From Petrolisthes cinctipes (Eukaryota > Arthropoda > Malacostraca > Decapoda > Porcellanidae), in NCBI GenBank assembly GCA_033782935.1, contig JAWQEG010000474.1, positions 806,001 through 870,000 on the forward strand: a DNA stretch of 64,000 bases, written 5' to 3'. The first letter of the stretch is position 1. Each line of letters starts with the position of its first letter. The notes under the pieces were generated by a model. That model saw only the letters and a program-made list of their open reading frames with translations, searched no databases and was not told where the DNA came from. A program made the translations under genes and the position numbers. This document shows, in pieces, positions 49,531 through 62,542 of the stretch.

Positions 49531-52500
49531 AGCATGTTTTGGGCCTGAATTTTGAAAATACTCTAACACGGAGTAGGCATGTACAGATCGCTTCTGGGAC
49601 CCCAAAATATCGAATTTTCGGGTGTTTAGGGCCAGAATTTGAGATATAAACGGGTACAGAAGATACATGCACATATTGACTTTGGGCATCTAAAATATCG
49701 ATTTTCAGTATGTTTTGAGCATGTATTTTGAAAATACTTTAACACGGAGTAGGCATGTACAGATCGCTTCTGGGACCCCTAAATATCGAATTTTCGGGTG
49801 TTTTGGGACTGAATTTGAGATATCGACTTTTTGGCACCTAAAAGATCGATTTTTAGCATGTTTTTAGCCTATATTTTGAAAATATTCTAGCACTGAGTAG
49901 GCATGTGCAGATTGCTTCTGGGACCCCAAAATATTGAATTTTCGGGTGTTTTGAGCCTGAATTTGAGATATAAACGGGTACAGAAGATACATGCACATAT
50001 TGACTTTGGGCACCTAAGAGATCGATTTTCAGTATGTTTTTGGCCTGTATTTTGAAAATACTCTAACACGGAGTAGGCATGTACAGATACCTTCTGGGAC
50101 CTCTAAATATCGAATTTTCGGGTGTTTTGGGACTGAATTTGAGATATCGATTTTTTGGCACCTAAAATTTCGATTTTTAGCATGTTTTTAGCCTATATTT
50201 TGAAAATATTCTAGCACTGAGTAGGCATGTACAGATTGCTTCTGGGACCCCAAAATATTGAATTTTCGGGTGTTTTGAGCCTGAATTTGAGATATAAACG
50301 GGTACAGAAGATACATGCACATATTGACTTTGGGCATCTAAAATATCGATTTTCAGCATGTTTTGGGCCTGTATTTTGAAAATACTCTAACACTGAGTAG
50401 GCATGTACAGATTGCTTCTGGGACCCCAAAATATTGAATTTTCGGGTGTTTTGAGCCTGAATTTGAGATATAAACGGGTACTGAAGATGCATGCACATAT
50501 CGACTTTTGTGCACCTAAAAGATCGATTTTCAGTATGTTTTGAGCATGTATTTTGAAAATACTCTAACACGGAGTAGGCATGTACAGATCTCTTCTGGGA
50601 CCCCTAAATATCGAATTTTCGGGTGTTTTGGGACTGAATTTGAGATATCGACTTTTTGGCACCTAAAAGATCGATTTTTAGCATGTTTTTAGCCTATATT
50701 TTGAAAATATTCTAGCACTGAGTAGGCATGTACAGATTGCTTCTGGGACCCCAAAATATTGAATTTTCGGGTGTTTTGAGCCTGAATTTGAGATATAAAC
50801 GGGTACAGAAGATACATGCACATATTGACTTTGGGCACCAAAAATATCGATTTTCAGCATGTTTTGGGCCTGTATTTTGAAAATACTCTAACACTGAGTA
50901 GGCATGTACAGATTGCTTTTGGGACCCCAAAATATTGAATTTTCTGGTGTTTTGAGCCTGAATTTGAGATATAAACGGGTACTGAAGATGCATGCACATA
51001 TCGACTTTTGTACACCTAAAAGATCGAATTTCAGTATGTTTTGAGCATGTATTTTGAAAATACTCTAACACGGAGTAGGCATGTACAGATCGCTTCTGGG
51101 ACCCCTAAATATCGAATTTTCGGGTGTTTTGGGACTGAATTTGAGATATCGACTTTTTGGCACCTAAAAGATCGATTTTTAGCATGTTTTTAGCCTATAT
51201 TTTGAAAATATTCTAGCACTGGGTGCCAGGAATGTACAGATTGCTTCTGGGACCCCAAAATATTGAATTTTCGGGTGTTTTGAGCCTGAATTTGAGATAT
51301 AAACGGGTACAGAAGATACATGCACATATTGACTTTGGGCACCAAAAATATCGATTTTCAGCATGTTTTGGGACTGAATTTTGAAAATACTCTAACACGG
51401 AGTAGGCATGTACAGATCGCTTCTGGGACCCCAAAATATCGAATTTTCGGGTGTTTTGAGCCTGAATTTGAGATATAAACGGGTACTGAAGATGCATGCA
51501 CATATCGACTTTTGTACACCTAAAAGATCGAATTTCAGTATGTTTTGAGCATGTATTTTGAAAATACTCTAACACGGAGTAGGCATGTACAGATCGCTTC
51601 TGGTACCCCTAAATATCGAATTTTCGGGTGTTTTGGGACTGAATTTGAGATATCGACTTTTTGGCACCTAAAAGATCAATTTTCAGCATGTTTTTAGCCT
51701 ATATTTTGAAAATATTCTAGCACTGGGTGCCAGGAATGTACAGATTGCTTCTGGGACCCCAAAATATTGAATTTTCGGGTGTTTTGAGCCTGAATTTGAG
51801 ATATAAACGGGTACAGAAGATACATGCACATATTGACTTTGGGCACCAAAAATATCGATTTTCAGCATGTTTTGGGACTGAATTTTGAAAATACTCTAAC
51901 ACGGAGTAGGCATGTACAGATCGCTTCTGGGACCCCAAAATATCGAATTTTCGGGTGTTTTGGGCCAGAATTTGAGATATAAACGGGTACAGAAGATGCA
52001 TGCACATATCGACTTTTTGGCACCTAAAAGATCGATTTTCAGTATGTTTTTGGCCTGTATTTTGAAAATACTCTAACACGGAGTAGGCATGTACAGATCG
52101 CTTCTGGGACCCCTAAATATCGAATTTTCGGGTGTTTTGGGACTGAATTTGAGATATCGACTTTTTGGCACCTAAAAGATCGATTTTTAGCATGTTTTTA
52201 GCCTATATTTTGAAAATATTCTAGCACTGAGTAGGCATGTACAGATTGCTTCTGGGACCCCAAAATATTGATTTTTCGGGTGTTTTGAGCCTGAATTTGA
52301 GATATAAACGGGTACAGAAGATACATGCACATATTGACTTTGGGCATCTAAAATATCGATTTTCAGTATGTTTTAAGCATGTATTTTGAAAATACTCTAA
52401 CACGGAGTAGTCATTTACAGATCGCTTCTGGGACCCCTAAATATCGAATTTTCGGGTGTTTTGGGACTGAATTTGAGATATCGACTTTTTGGCACCTAAA

Positions 52501-54839
52501 AGATCGATTTTTAGCATGTTTTTAGCCTATATTTTGAAAATATTCTAGCACTGAGTAGGCATGTACAGATTGCTTCTGGGACCCCAAAATATTGAATTTT
52601 CGGGTGTTTTGAGCCTGAATTTGAGATATAAACGGGTACAGAAGATACATGCACATATTGACTTTGGGCATCTAAAATATCGATTTTCAGCATGTTTTGG
52701 GCCTGTATTTTGAAAATACTCTAACACTGAGTAGGCATGTACAGATTGCTTCTGGGACCCCAAAATATTGAATTTTCGGGTGTTTTGAGCCTGAATTTGA
52801 GATATAAACGGGTACTGAAGATGCATGCACATATCGACTTTTGTGCACCTAAAAGATCGATTTTCAGTATGTTTTGAGCATGTATTTTGAAAATACTCTA
52901 ACACGGAGTAGGCATGTACAGATCGCTTCTGGGACCCCTAAATATCGAATTTTCGGGTGTTTTGGGACTGAATTTGAGATATCGACTTTTTGGCATCTAA
53001 AAGATCGATTTTCAGCATGTTTTTAGCCTATATTTTGAAAATATTCTAGCACAGAGTAGGCATGTACAAATTGCTTCTGGGACCCCAAAATATTGAATTT
53101 TCGGGTGTTTTGAGCCTGAATTTGAGATATAAACGGGTACAGAAGATACATGCACATATTGACTTTGGGCACCAAAAATATCGATTTTCAGCATGTTTTG
53201 GGCCTGAATTTTGAAAATACTCTAACACGGAGTAGGCATGTACAGATCGCTTCTGGGACCCCAAAATATCGAATTTTCGGGTGTTTAGGGCCAGAATTTG
53301 AGATATAAACGAGTACAGAAGATACATGCACATATTGACTTTGGGCATCTAAAATATCGATTTTCAGTATGTTTTGAGCATGTATTTTGAAAATACTCTA
53401 ACACGGAGTAGGCATGTACAGATCGCTTCTGGGACCCCTAAATATCGAATTTTCGGGTGTTTTGGGACTGAATTTGAGATATCGACTTTTTGGCACCTAA
53501 AAGATCGATTTTTAGCATGTTTTTAGCCTATATTTTGAAAATATTCTAGCACTGTGTAGGCATGTACAGATTGCTTCTGGGACCCCAAAATATTGAATTT
53601 TCGGGTGTTTTGAGCCTGAATTTGAGATATAAACGGGTACAGAAGATACATGCACATATTGACTTTGGGCATCTAAAATATCGATTTTCAGCATGTTTTG
53701 GGCCTGTATTTTGAAAATACTCTAACACTGAGTAGGCATTTACAGATTGCTTCTGGGACCCCAAAATATTGAATTTTCGGGTGTTTTGAGCCTGAATTTG
53801 AGATATAAACGGGTACTGAAGATGCATGCACATATCGAAATTTGTGCACCTAAAAGATCGATTTTCAGTATGTTTTGAGCATGTATTTTGAAAATACTCT
53901 AACACGGAGTAGGCATGTACAGATCGCTTCTGGGACCCCTAAATATCGAATTTTCGGGTGTTTTGAGACTGAATTTGAGATATCGACTTTTTGGCACCTA
54001 AAAGATCGATTTTTAGCATGTTTTTAGCCTATATTTTGAAAATATTCTAGCACTGAGTAGGCATGTACAGATTGCTTCTGTGACCCCAAAATATTGAATT
54101 TTCGGGTGTTTTGAGCCTGAATTTGAGATATAAACGGGTACAGAAGATACATGCACATATTGACTTTGGGCACCAAAAATATCGATTTTCAGCATGTTTT
54201 GGGCCTGAATTTTGAAAATACTCTAACACGGAGTAGGCATGTACAGATCGCTTCTGGGGCCCCAAAATATCGAATTTTCGGGTGTTTAGGGCCAGAATTT
54301 GAGATATAAACGGGTACAGAAGATGCATGCACATATCGACTTTTGGGCACCTAAAAGATCGATTTTCAGTATGTTTTTGGCCTGTATTTTGAAAATACTC
54401 TAACACGGAGTAGGCATGTACAGATACCTTCTGGGACCTCTAAATATTGAATTTTCGGGTGTTTTGGGACTGAATTTGAGATATCGATTTTTTGGCACCT
54501 AAAATGTCGATTTTTAGCATGTTTTTAGCCTTTATTTTGAAAATATTCTTGCACTGTGTAGGCATGTACAGATTGCTTCTGGGACCCCAAAATATTGAAT
54601 TTTCGGGTGTTTTGAGCCTGAATTTGAGATATAAACGGGTACAGAAGATACATGCACATATTGACTTTGGGCATCTAAAATATCGATTTTCAGCATGTTT
54701 TAGGCCTGTATTTTAAAAATACTCTAACACTGAGTAGGCATGTACAGATTGCTTCTGGGACCCCAAAATATTGAATTTTCGGGTGTTTTGGGACTGAATT
54801 TGAGATAACGACTTTTTGGCACCTAAAAGATCGATTTTT

Positions 54840-55005
54840 AGGATGTTTTTAGCCTATATTTTGAAAATATTCTAGCACTGTACAGATTGCTTCTGGGACC
54901 CCAAAATATTGAATTTTCGGGTGTTTTGAGCCTGAATTTGAGATATAAACGGGTACAGAAGATACATGCACATATTGACTTTGGGCACCAAAAATATCGA
55001 TTTTC
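54840..55005. repeat. Short A monomer, block II counterpart of 37558
   Basis: It has the same 10 bp loss and the same unusual start AGGATG as 37558, at an offset of 17282 bp. The preceding monomer is the same B2-head/C2-tail hybrid with GAGATAACGAC. This is a good anchor for the large duplication. Confidence 0.92.
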
Positions 55006-55831
55006 AGCATGTTTTGGGCCTGAATTTTGAAAATACTCTAACACGGAGTAGGCATGTACAGATCGCTTCTGGGACCCCAAAATATCGAATTTTCGGGTGT
55101 TTAGGGCCAGAATTTGAGATATAAACGGGTACAGAAGATGCATGCACATATCGACTTTTGGGCACCTAAAAGATCGATTTTCAGTATGTTTTTGGCCTGT
55201 ATTTTGAAAATACTCTAACACGGAGTAGGCATGTACAGATACCTTCTGGGACCTCTAAATATCGAATTTTCGGGTGTTTTGGGACTGAATTTGAGATATC
55301 GATTTTTTGTCACCTAAAATGTCGATTTTTAGCATGTTTTTAGCCTATATTTTGAAAATATTCTAGCACTGTGTAGGCATGTACAGATTGCTTCTGGGAC
55401 CCCAAAATATTGAATTTTCGGGTGTTTTGAGCCTGAATTTGAGATATAAACGGGTACAGAAGATACATGCACATATTGACTTTGGGCACCAAAAATATCG
55501 ATTTTCAGCATGTTTTGGGCCTGAATTTTGAAAATACTCTAACACGGAGTAGGCATGTACAGATCGCTTCTGGGACCCCAAAATATCGAATTTTCGGGTG
55601 TTTAGGGCCAGAATTTGAGATATAAACGGGTACAGAAGATGCATGCACATATCGACTTTTGGGCACCTAAGAGATCGATTTTCAGTATATTTTTGGCCTG
55701 TATTTTGAAAATACTCTAACACGAAGTAGGCATGTACAGATACCTTCTGGGACCTCTAAATATGGAATTTTCGGGTGTTTTGGGACTGAATTTGAGATAT
55801 CGATTTTTTGGCACCTAAAATGTCGATTTTT

Positions 55832-58800
55832 AGCATGTTTTTAGCCTATTTTTTGAAAATATTCTAGCACTGTGTAAGCATGTACAGATTGCTTCTGGGA
55901 CCCCAAAAAATTTAATTTTCGGGTGTTTTGAGCCTGAATTTGAGATATAAACGGGTACCGAAGATACATGCACATATTGACTTTGGGCACCAAAAATATC
56001 GATTTTCAGCATGTTTTGGGCCTGAATTTTGAAAATACTCTAACACGGAGTAGGCATGTACAGATCGCTTCTGGGACCCCAAAAAATCGAATTTTCGGGT
56101 GTTTAAGGCCAAAATTTGAGATATAAACGGGTACAGAAGATGCATGCACATATCGACTTTTGGGCACCTAAAAGATCGATTTTCAGTATGTTTTTGGCCT
56201 GTATTTTGAAAATACTCTAACACGGAGTAGGCATGTACAGATACCTTCTGGGACTTCTAAATATCGAATTTTCGTGTGTTTTGGGACTGAATTTGAGATA
56301 TCGATTTTTTGGCACCTAAAATGTCGATTTTTTGCATGTTTTTAACCTATATTTTGAAAATATTCTAGCACTGAGTAGGCATGTACAGATTGCTTCTGGG
56401 ACCCCAAAATATTGAATTTTCGGGTGTTTTGAGCCTGAATTTGAGATATAAACGGGTACAGAAGATACATGCACATATTGACTTTGGGCACCAAAAATAT
56501 CGATTTTCAGCATGTTTTGGGCCTGAATTTTGAAAATACTCTAACACGGAGTAGGCATGTACAGATCGCTTCTGGGACCCCAAAATATCGAATTTTTGGG
56601 TGTTTAGGGCCAGAATTTGAGGTATAAACGGGTACAGAAGATGCATGCACATATCGACTTTTGGGCACCTAAAAGATCGATTTTCAGTATGTTTTTGGCC
56701 TGTATTTTGAAAATACTCTAACACTGAGTAAGTATGTACAGATCGCTTCTGGGACCCCAAAATATCGAATTTTCGGGTGTTTTGATTCTGAATTTGAGAT
56801 ATAAACGGGTACTGAAGATGCATGCACATATCGACTTTTGGGCACCTAAAAGATCGATTTTCAGTATGTTTTTTGCCTGTATTTTGAAAATACTCTAACA
56901 CGGAGTAGGCATGTACAGATACCTTCTGGGACCTCTAAATATCGAATTTTTGGGTGTTTTGGGACTGAATTTGAGATATCGATTTTTGGCACCTAAAATG
57001 TCGATTTTTAGCATGTTTTTAGCCTATATTTTGAAAATATTCTAGCACTGTGTAGGCATGTACAGATTGCTTCTGGGACCCCAAAATATTGAATTTTCGG
57101 GTGTTTTGAGCCTGAATTTGAGATATAAACGGGTACAGAAGATACATGCACATATTGACTTTGGGCATCTAAAATATCGATTTTCAGCATGTTTTGGGCC
57201 TGTATTTTGAAAATACTCTAACACTGAGTAGGCATGTACAAATTGCTTCTGGGACCCCAAAATATTGAATTTTCGGGTGTTTTGAGCCTGAATTTGAGAT
57301 ATAAACGGGTACCGAAGATACATGCACATATTGACTTTGGGCACAAAAAATATCGATTTTCAGCATGTTTTGGGCCTGAAATTTGAAAATACTCTAACAC
57401 GGAGTAGGCATGTACAGATCGCTTCTGGGACCCCAAAAAATCGAATTTTCGGGTGTTTAAGGCCAAAATTTGAGATATAAACGGGTACAGAAGATGCATG
57501 CACATATCGACTTTTGGGCACCTAAAAGATCGATTTTCAGTATGTTTTTGGCCTGTATTTTGAAAATACTCTAACACGGAGTAGGCATGTACAGATACCT
57601 TCTGGGACTTCTAAATATCGAATTTTCGGGTGTTTTGGGACTGAATTTGAGATATCGATTTTTTGGCACCTAAAATGTCGATTTTTTGCATGTTTTTAAC
57701 CTATATTTTGAAAATATTCTAGCACTGAGTAGGCATGTACAGATTGCTTCTGGGACCCCAAAATATTGAATTTTCGGGTGTTTTGAGCCTGAATTTGAGA
57801 TATAAACGGGTACAGAAGATACATGCACATATTGACTTTGGGCACCAAAAATATCGATTTTCAGCATGTTTTGGGCCTGAATTTTGAAAATACTCTAACA
57901 CGGAGTAGGCATGTACAGATCGCTTCTGGGACCCCAAAATATCGAATTTTTGGGTGTTTAGGGCCAGAATTTGAGGTATAAACGGGTACAGAAGATGCAT
58001 GCACATATCGACTTTTGGGCACCTAAGAGATCGATTTTCAGTATGTTTTTGGCCTGTATTTTGAAAATACTCTAACACGGAGTAGGCATGTACAGATACC
58101 TTCTGGGACCTCTAAATATCGAATTTTCGGGTGTTTTGGGACTGAATTTGAGATATCGATTTTTTGGCACCTAAAATTTCGATTTTAGCATGTTTTTAGC
58201 CTATATTTTGAAAATATTCTAGCACTGTGTAGGCATGTACAGATTGCTTCTGGGACCCCAAAATATTGAATTTTCGGGTGTTTTGAGCCTGAATTTGAGA
58301 TATAAACGGGTACAGAAGATACATGCACATATTGACTTTGGGCATCTAAAATATCGATTTTCAGCATGTTTTGGGCCTGTATTTTGAAAATACTCTAACA
58401 CTGAGTAGGCATGTACAGAATGCTTCTGGGACCCCAAAATATTGAATTTTCGGGTGTTTTGAGCCTGAATTTGAGATATAAACGGGTACTGAAGATGCAT
58501 GCACATATCGACTTTTGTGCACCTAAAAGATCGATTTTCAGTATGTTGTGAGCATGTATTTTGAAAATACTCTAACACGGAGTATACATGTACAGATCGC
58601 TTCTGGGACCCCTAAATATCGAATTTTCGGGTGTTTTGGGACTGAATTTGTGATATCGACTTTTTGGCACCTAAAAGATCGATTTTTAGCATGTTTTTAG
58701 CCTATATTTTGAAAATATTCTAGCACTGTACAGATTGCTTCTGGGAACCCAAAATATTGAATTTTCGGGTGTTTTGAGCCTGAATTTAAGATATAAACGG

Positions 58801-59679
58801 GTACAGAAGATACATGCACATATTGACTTTGGGCACCAAAAATATCGATTTTCAGCATGTTTTGGGCCTGAATTTTGAAAATACTCTAACACGGAGTAGG
58901 CATGTACAGATCGCTTCTGGGACCCCAAAATATCGAATTTTCAGGTGTTTAGGGCCAGAATTTGAGATATAAACGGGTACAGAAGATGCATGCACATATC
59001 GACTTTTGGGCACCTAAAAGATCGATTTTCAGTATGTTTTGAGCATGTATTTTGAAATTACTCTAACACGGAGTAGGCATGTACAGATCACTTCTGGGAC
59101 CCCTAAATATCAAATTTTCGGGTGTTTTGGGACTGAATTTGAGATATCGACTTTTTGGCACCTAAAAGATCGATTTTTAGCATGTTTTTAGCCTATATTT
59201 TGAAAATATTCTAGCACTGAGTAGGCATGTACAGATACCTTCTGGGACCTCTAAATATCGAATTTTCGGGTGTTTTGAGCCTGAATTTGAGATATAAACT
59301 TGTACAGAAGATACATGCACATATTGACTTTGGGCACCAAAAATATCGATTTTCAGCATGTTTTGGACCTGAATTCTGAAAATACTCTAACACGGAGTAG
59401 GCATGTACAGATCGCTTCTGGGACCCCAAAATATCGAATTTTCAGGTGTTTAGGGCCAGAATTTGAGATATAAACGGGTACAGAAGATGCATGCACATAT
59501 CGACTTTTGTGCACCTAAAAGATCGATTTTCAGTATGTTTTTGGCCTGTATTTTGAAAATACTCTAACACGGAGTAGGCATGTACAGATACCTTCTGGGA
59601 CCTCTAAATATCGAATTTTCGGGTGTTTTGGGACTGAATTAGAGATATCGATTTTTTGGCACGTAAAATGTCGATTTTT
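55832..59679. repeat. Rearranged zone of block II
   Basis: Elements with GGTACCGAAG, TTAAGGCCAAAATTTG, GGGACTTCTAAAT and TTTTTTGCATGTTTTTAACC occur at 56.0-56.4 kb and again 1354 bp later (57.3-57.7 kb). In block I the same marks lie at about 40.2-40.6 and 43.1-43.3 kb. A 1.35 kb local duplication and loss of an 853 bp-type unit would explain the difference. Confidence 0.8.
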
Positions 59680-60356
59680 AGCATGTTTTTAGCCTATATT
59701 TTGAAAATATTCTAGCACTGTGTAGGCATGTACAGATTGCTTCTGGGACCCCAAAATATTGAATTTTCGGGTGTTTTGAGCCTGAATTTGAGATATAAAC
59801 GGGTACAGAAGATACATGCACATATTGACTTTGGGCATCTAAAATATCGATTTTCAGCATGTTTTGGGCCTGTATTTTGAAAATACTCTAACACTGAGTA
59901 GGCATGTACAGATTGCTTCTGGGACCCCAAAATATTGAATTTTCGGGTGTTTTGAGCCTGAATTTGAGATATAAACGAGTACAGAAGATACATGCACATA
60001 TTGACTTTGGGCACCAAAAATTTCGATTTTCAGCATGTTTTGGGCCTGAATTTTGAAAATACTCTAACACGGAGTAGGCATGTACAGATCGCTTCTGGGA
60101 CCCCAAAATATCTAATTTTCGGGTGTTTAAGGCCAGAATTTGAGATATAAACGGGTACAGAAGATGCATGCACATATCGACTTTTGGGCACCTAAAAGAT
60201 CGATTTTCAGTATGTTTTTGGCCTGTATTTTGAAAATACTCTAACACGGAGTAGGCATGTACAGATACCTTCTGGGACCTCTAAATATCGAATTTTCGGG
60301 TGTTATGGGACTGAATTTGAGATATTGATTTTTTGGCACCTATAATATCGATTTTT

Positions 60357-61358
60357 AGCATGTTTTTAGCCTATATTTTGAAAATATTATAGCACTGTGT
60401 AGGCATGTACAGATTGCTTCTGGGACCCCAAAATATTGAATTTTCGGGTGTTTTGAGCCTGAATTTGAGATATAAACGGGTGCAGAAGATACATGCACAT
60501 ATTGACTTTGGGCATCTAAAATATCGAATTTCAGCATGTTTTGGGCCTGTATTTTGAAAATACTCTAACACAGAGTAGGCATGTACAGATTGCTTCTGGG
60601 ACCCCAAAATATTGAATTTTCGGGTGTTTTGAGCCTGAATTTTAGATATAAACGGGTACTGAAGATGCATGCACATATCGACTTTTGTGCACCTAAAAGA
60701 TCGATTTTCAGTATGTTTTGAGTATGTATTTTGAAAATACTCTAACACGGAGTAGGCATGTACAGATCGCTTCTGGGACCCCTACATATCGAATTTTCGG
60801 GTGTTATGGTACTGAATTTGAGATATTGATTTTTTGGCACCTATAATATCGATTTTTAGCATGTTTTTAGCCTATATTTTGAAAATATTATAGCACTGTG
60901 TAGGCATGTACAGATTGCTTCTGGGACCCCAAAATATTGAATTTTCGGGTGTTTTGAGCCTGAATTTGAGATATAAACGGGTGCAGAAGATACATGCACA
61001 TATTGACTTTGGGCATCTAAAATATCGATTTTCAGCATGTTTTGGGCCTGTATTTTGAAAATACTCTGACACAGAGTAGGCATGTACAGATTGCTTCTGG
61101 GACCCCAAAATATTGAATTTTCGGGTGTTTTGAGCCTGAATTTGAGATATAAACGGGTACTGAAGATGCATGCACATATCGACTTTTGTGCACCTAAAAG
61201 ATCGATTTTCAGTATGTTTTGAGCATGTATTTTGAAAATACTCTAACACGGAGTAGGCATGTACAGATCGCTTCTGGGACCCCTACATATCGAATTTTCG
61301 GGTGTTTTGGGACTGAATTTGAGATATCGACTATTTGGCACCTGAAAGATCGATTTTT
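60357..61358. repeat. Two tandem C1b-linked trimers (one in block I)
   Basis: A2-B2-C2 trimers start at 60357 and 60858. Block I has only one, at 45381, and the inter-block offset changes from 14976 to 15477 here, exactly 501 bp. The C between the two trimers (about 60710-60857) has a C2 head with CCCCTACATATCG and a C1b tail with GTTATGGTACTG, so it is the crossover product. Confidence 0.88.
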
Positions 61359-61859
61359 AGCATGTTTTTAGCCTATATTTTGAAAATATTCTAGCACTGG
61401 GTAGGCATGTACAGATTGCTTCTGGGACCCCAAAATATTGAATTTTCGGGTGTTTTGAGGCTGAATTTGAGATATAAACGGGTACAGAAGATACATGCAC
61501 ATATTGACTTTAGGCACCAAAAATATAGATTTTCAGCATGTTTTGGGCCTGAATTTTGAAAATACTCTAACACGGAGTAGGCATGTACAGATAGCTTCTG
61601 GGACCCCAAAATATCGAATTTTCGGGTGTTTAGAGCCAGAATTTGAGATATAAACGGGTACTGAAGATGCATGCACATATCGACTTTTGGGCACCTAAAA
61701 GATCGATTTTCAGTATGTTTTTGGCCTGTATTTTGAAAATACTCTAACAGGGAGTAGGCATGTACAGATCGCTTCTGGGACCCCTAAATATCGAATTTTC
61801 GGGTGTTTTGGGACTGAATTTGAGATATCGATTTTTTGGCACCTAAAATGTCGATTTTT

Positions 61860-62040
61860 AGCATGTTAAAATTTTAGCCTATATTTTGAAAATATTCTAG
61901 CACTGTGTAGGCATGTACAGATTGCTTCTGGGACCCCAAAATATTGAATTTTCGGGTGTTTTGAGCCTGAATTTGAGATATAAACGGGTACAGAAGATAC
62001 ATGCACATATTGACTTTGGGCATCTAAAATATCGATTTTC
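61860..62040. repeat. A2 monomer with +5 bp insert, block II copy
   Basis: It has the same TAAAATTTTA head insert as 46383, at an offset of 15477 bp. It confirms that the blocks share a recent ancestor in this part. Confidence 0.92.
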
Positions 62041-62365
62041 AGCATGTTTTGGGCCTGTATTTTGAAAATACTCTAATACTGAGTAGGCATGTACAGATTG
62101 CTTCTGGGACCCCAAAATATTGAATTTTCGGGTGTTTTGAGCCTGAATTTGAGATATAAACGGGTACTGAAGATGCATGCACAAATCGACTTTTGTTCAC
62201 CTAAAAGATCGATTTTCAGTATGTTTTGAGCATGTATTTTGAAAATACTCTAACACGGAGTAGGCATGTACAGATCGCATCTGGGACCCCTAAATATCGA
62301 ATTTTCGGGTGTTTTGGGACTGAATTTGAGTTATCGACTTTTTGGCACCTAAAAGATCTATTTTC

Positions 62366-62542
62366 AGCATGTTTTTAGCCTATATTTTGAAAATATTCTA
62401 GCACTGAGTAGGCATGTACAGATTGCTTCTGGGACCCCAAAATATTGAATTTTCGGGTGTTTTGAGCCTGAATTTGAGATATAAACGGGTACAGAAGATA
62501 CATGCACATATTGACTTTTTGGCACCTAAAAGATCTATTTTC
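62366..62542. repeat. A-head/C2-tail hybrid without the 29 bp deletion
   Basis: It reads as class A through GATACATGCACATATTGAC and then switches to the C2-type TTTTTGGCACCTAAAAGATC. Its length is 177 bp. It carries AGATCTATTTTC at both ends, a mark otherwise rare here, and sits where the match to block I stops. Confidence 0.86.

Larger units (their letters stand above)
49531..62510. repeat. Large super-repeat block II
   Basis: This is a downstream copy of block I. Relative to block I it lacks the trimer at 35228-35728, holds one extra A1-B1-C1 between the positions matching 37.13 kb (about 53.91-54.41 kb), and has one extra trimer at 60858-61358. The C1-C2-A2 stretch at about 52.08-52.44 kb differs from its block I counterpart and instead resembles 28.7-28.9 and 31.1-31.5 kb. 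The zone 55.9-59.6 kb has the same elements as 38.6-44.7 kb but in a different order and number. Confidence 0.86.
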
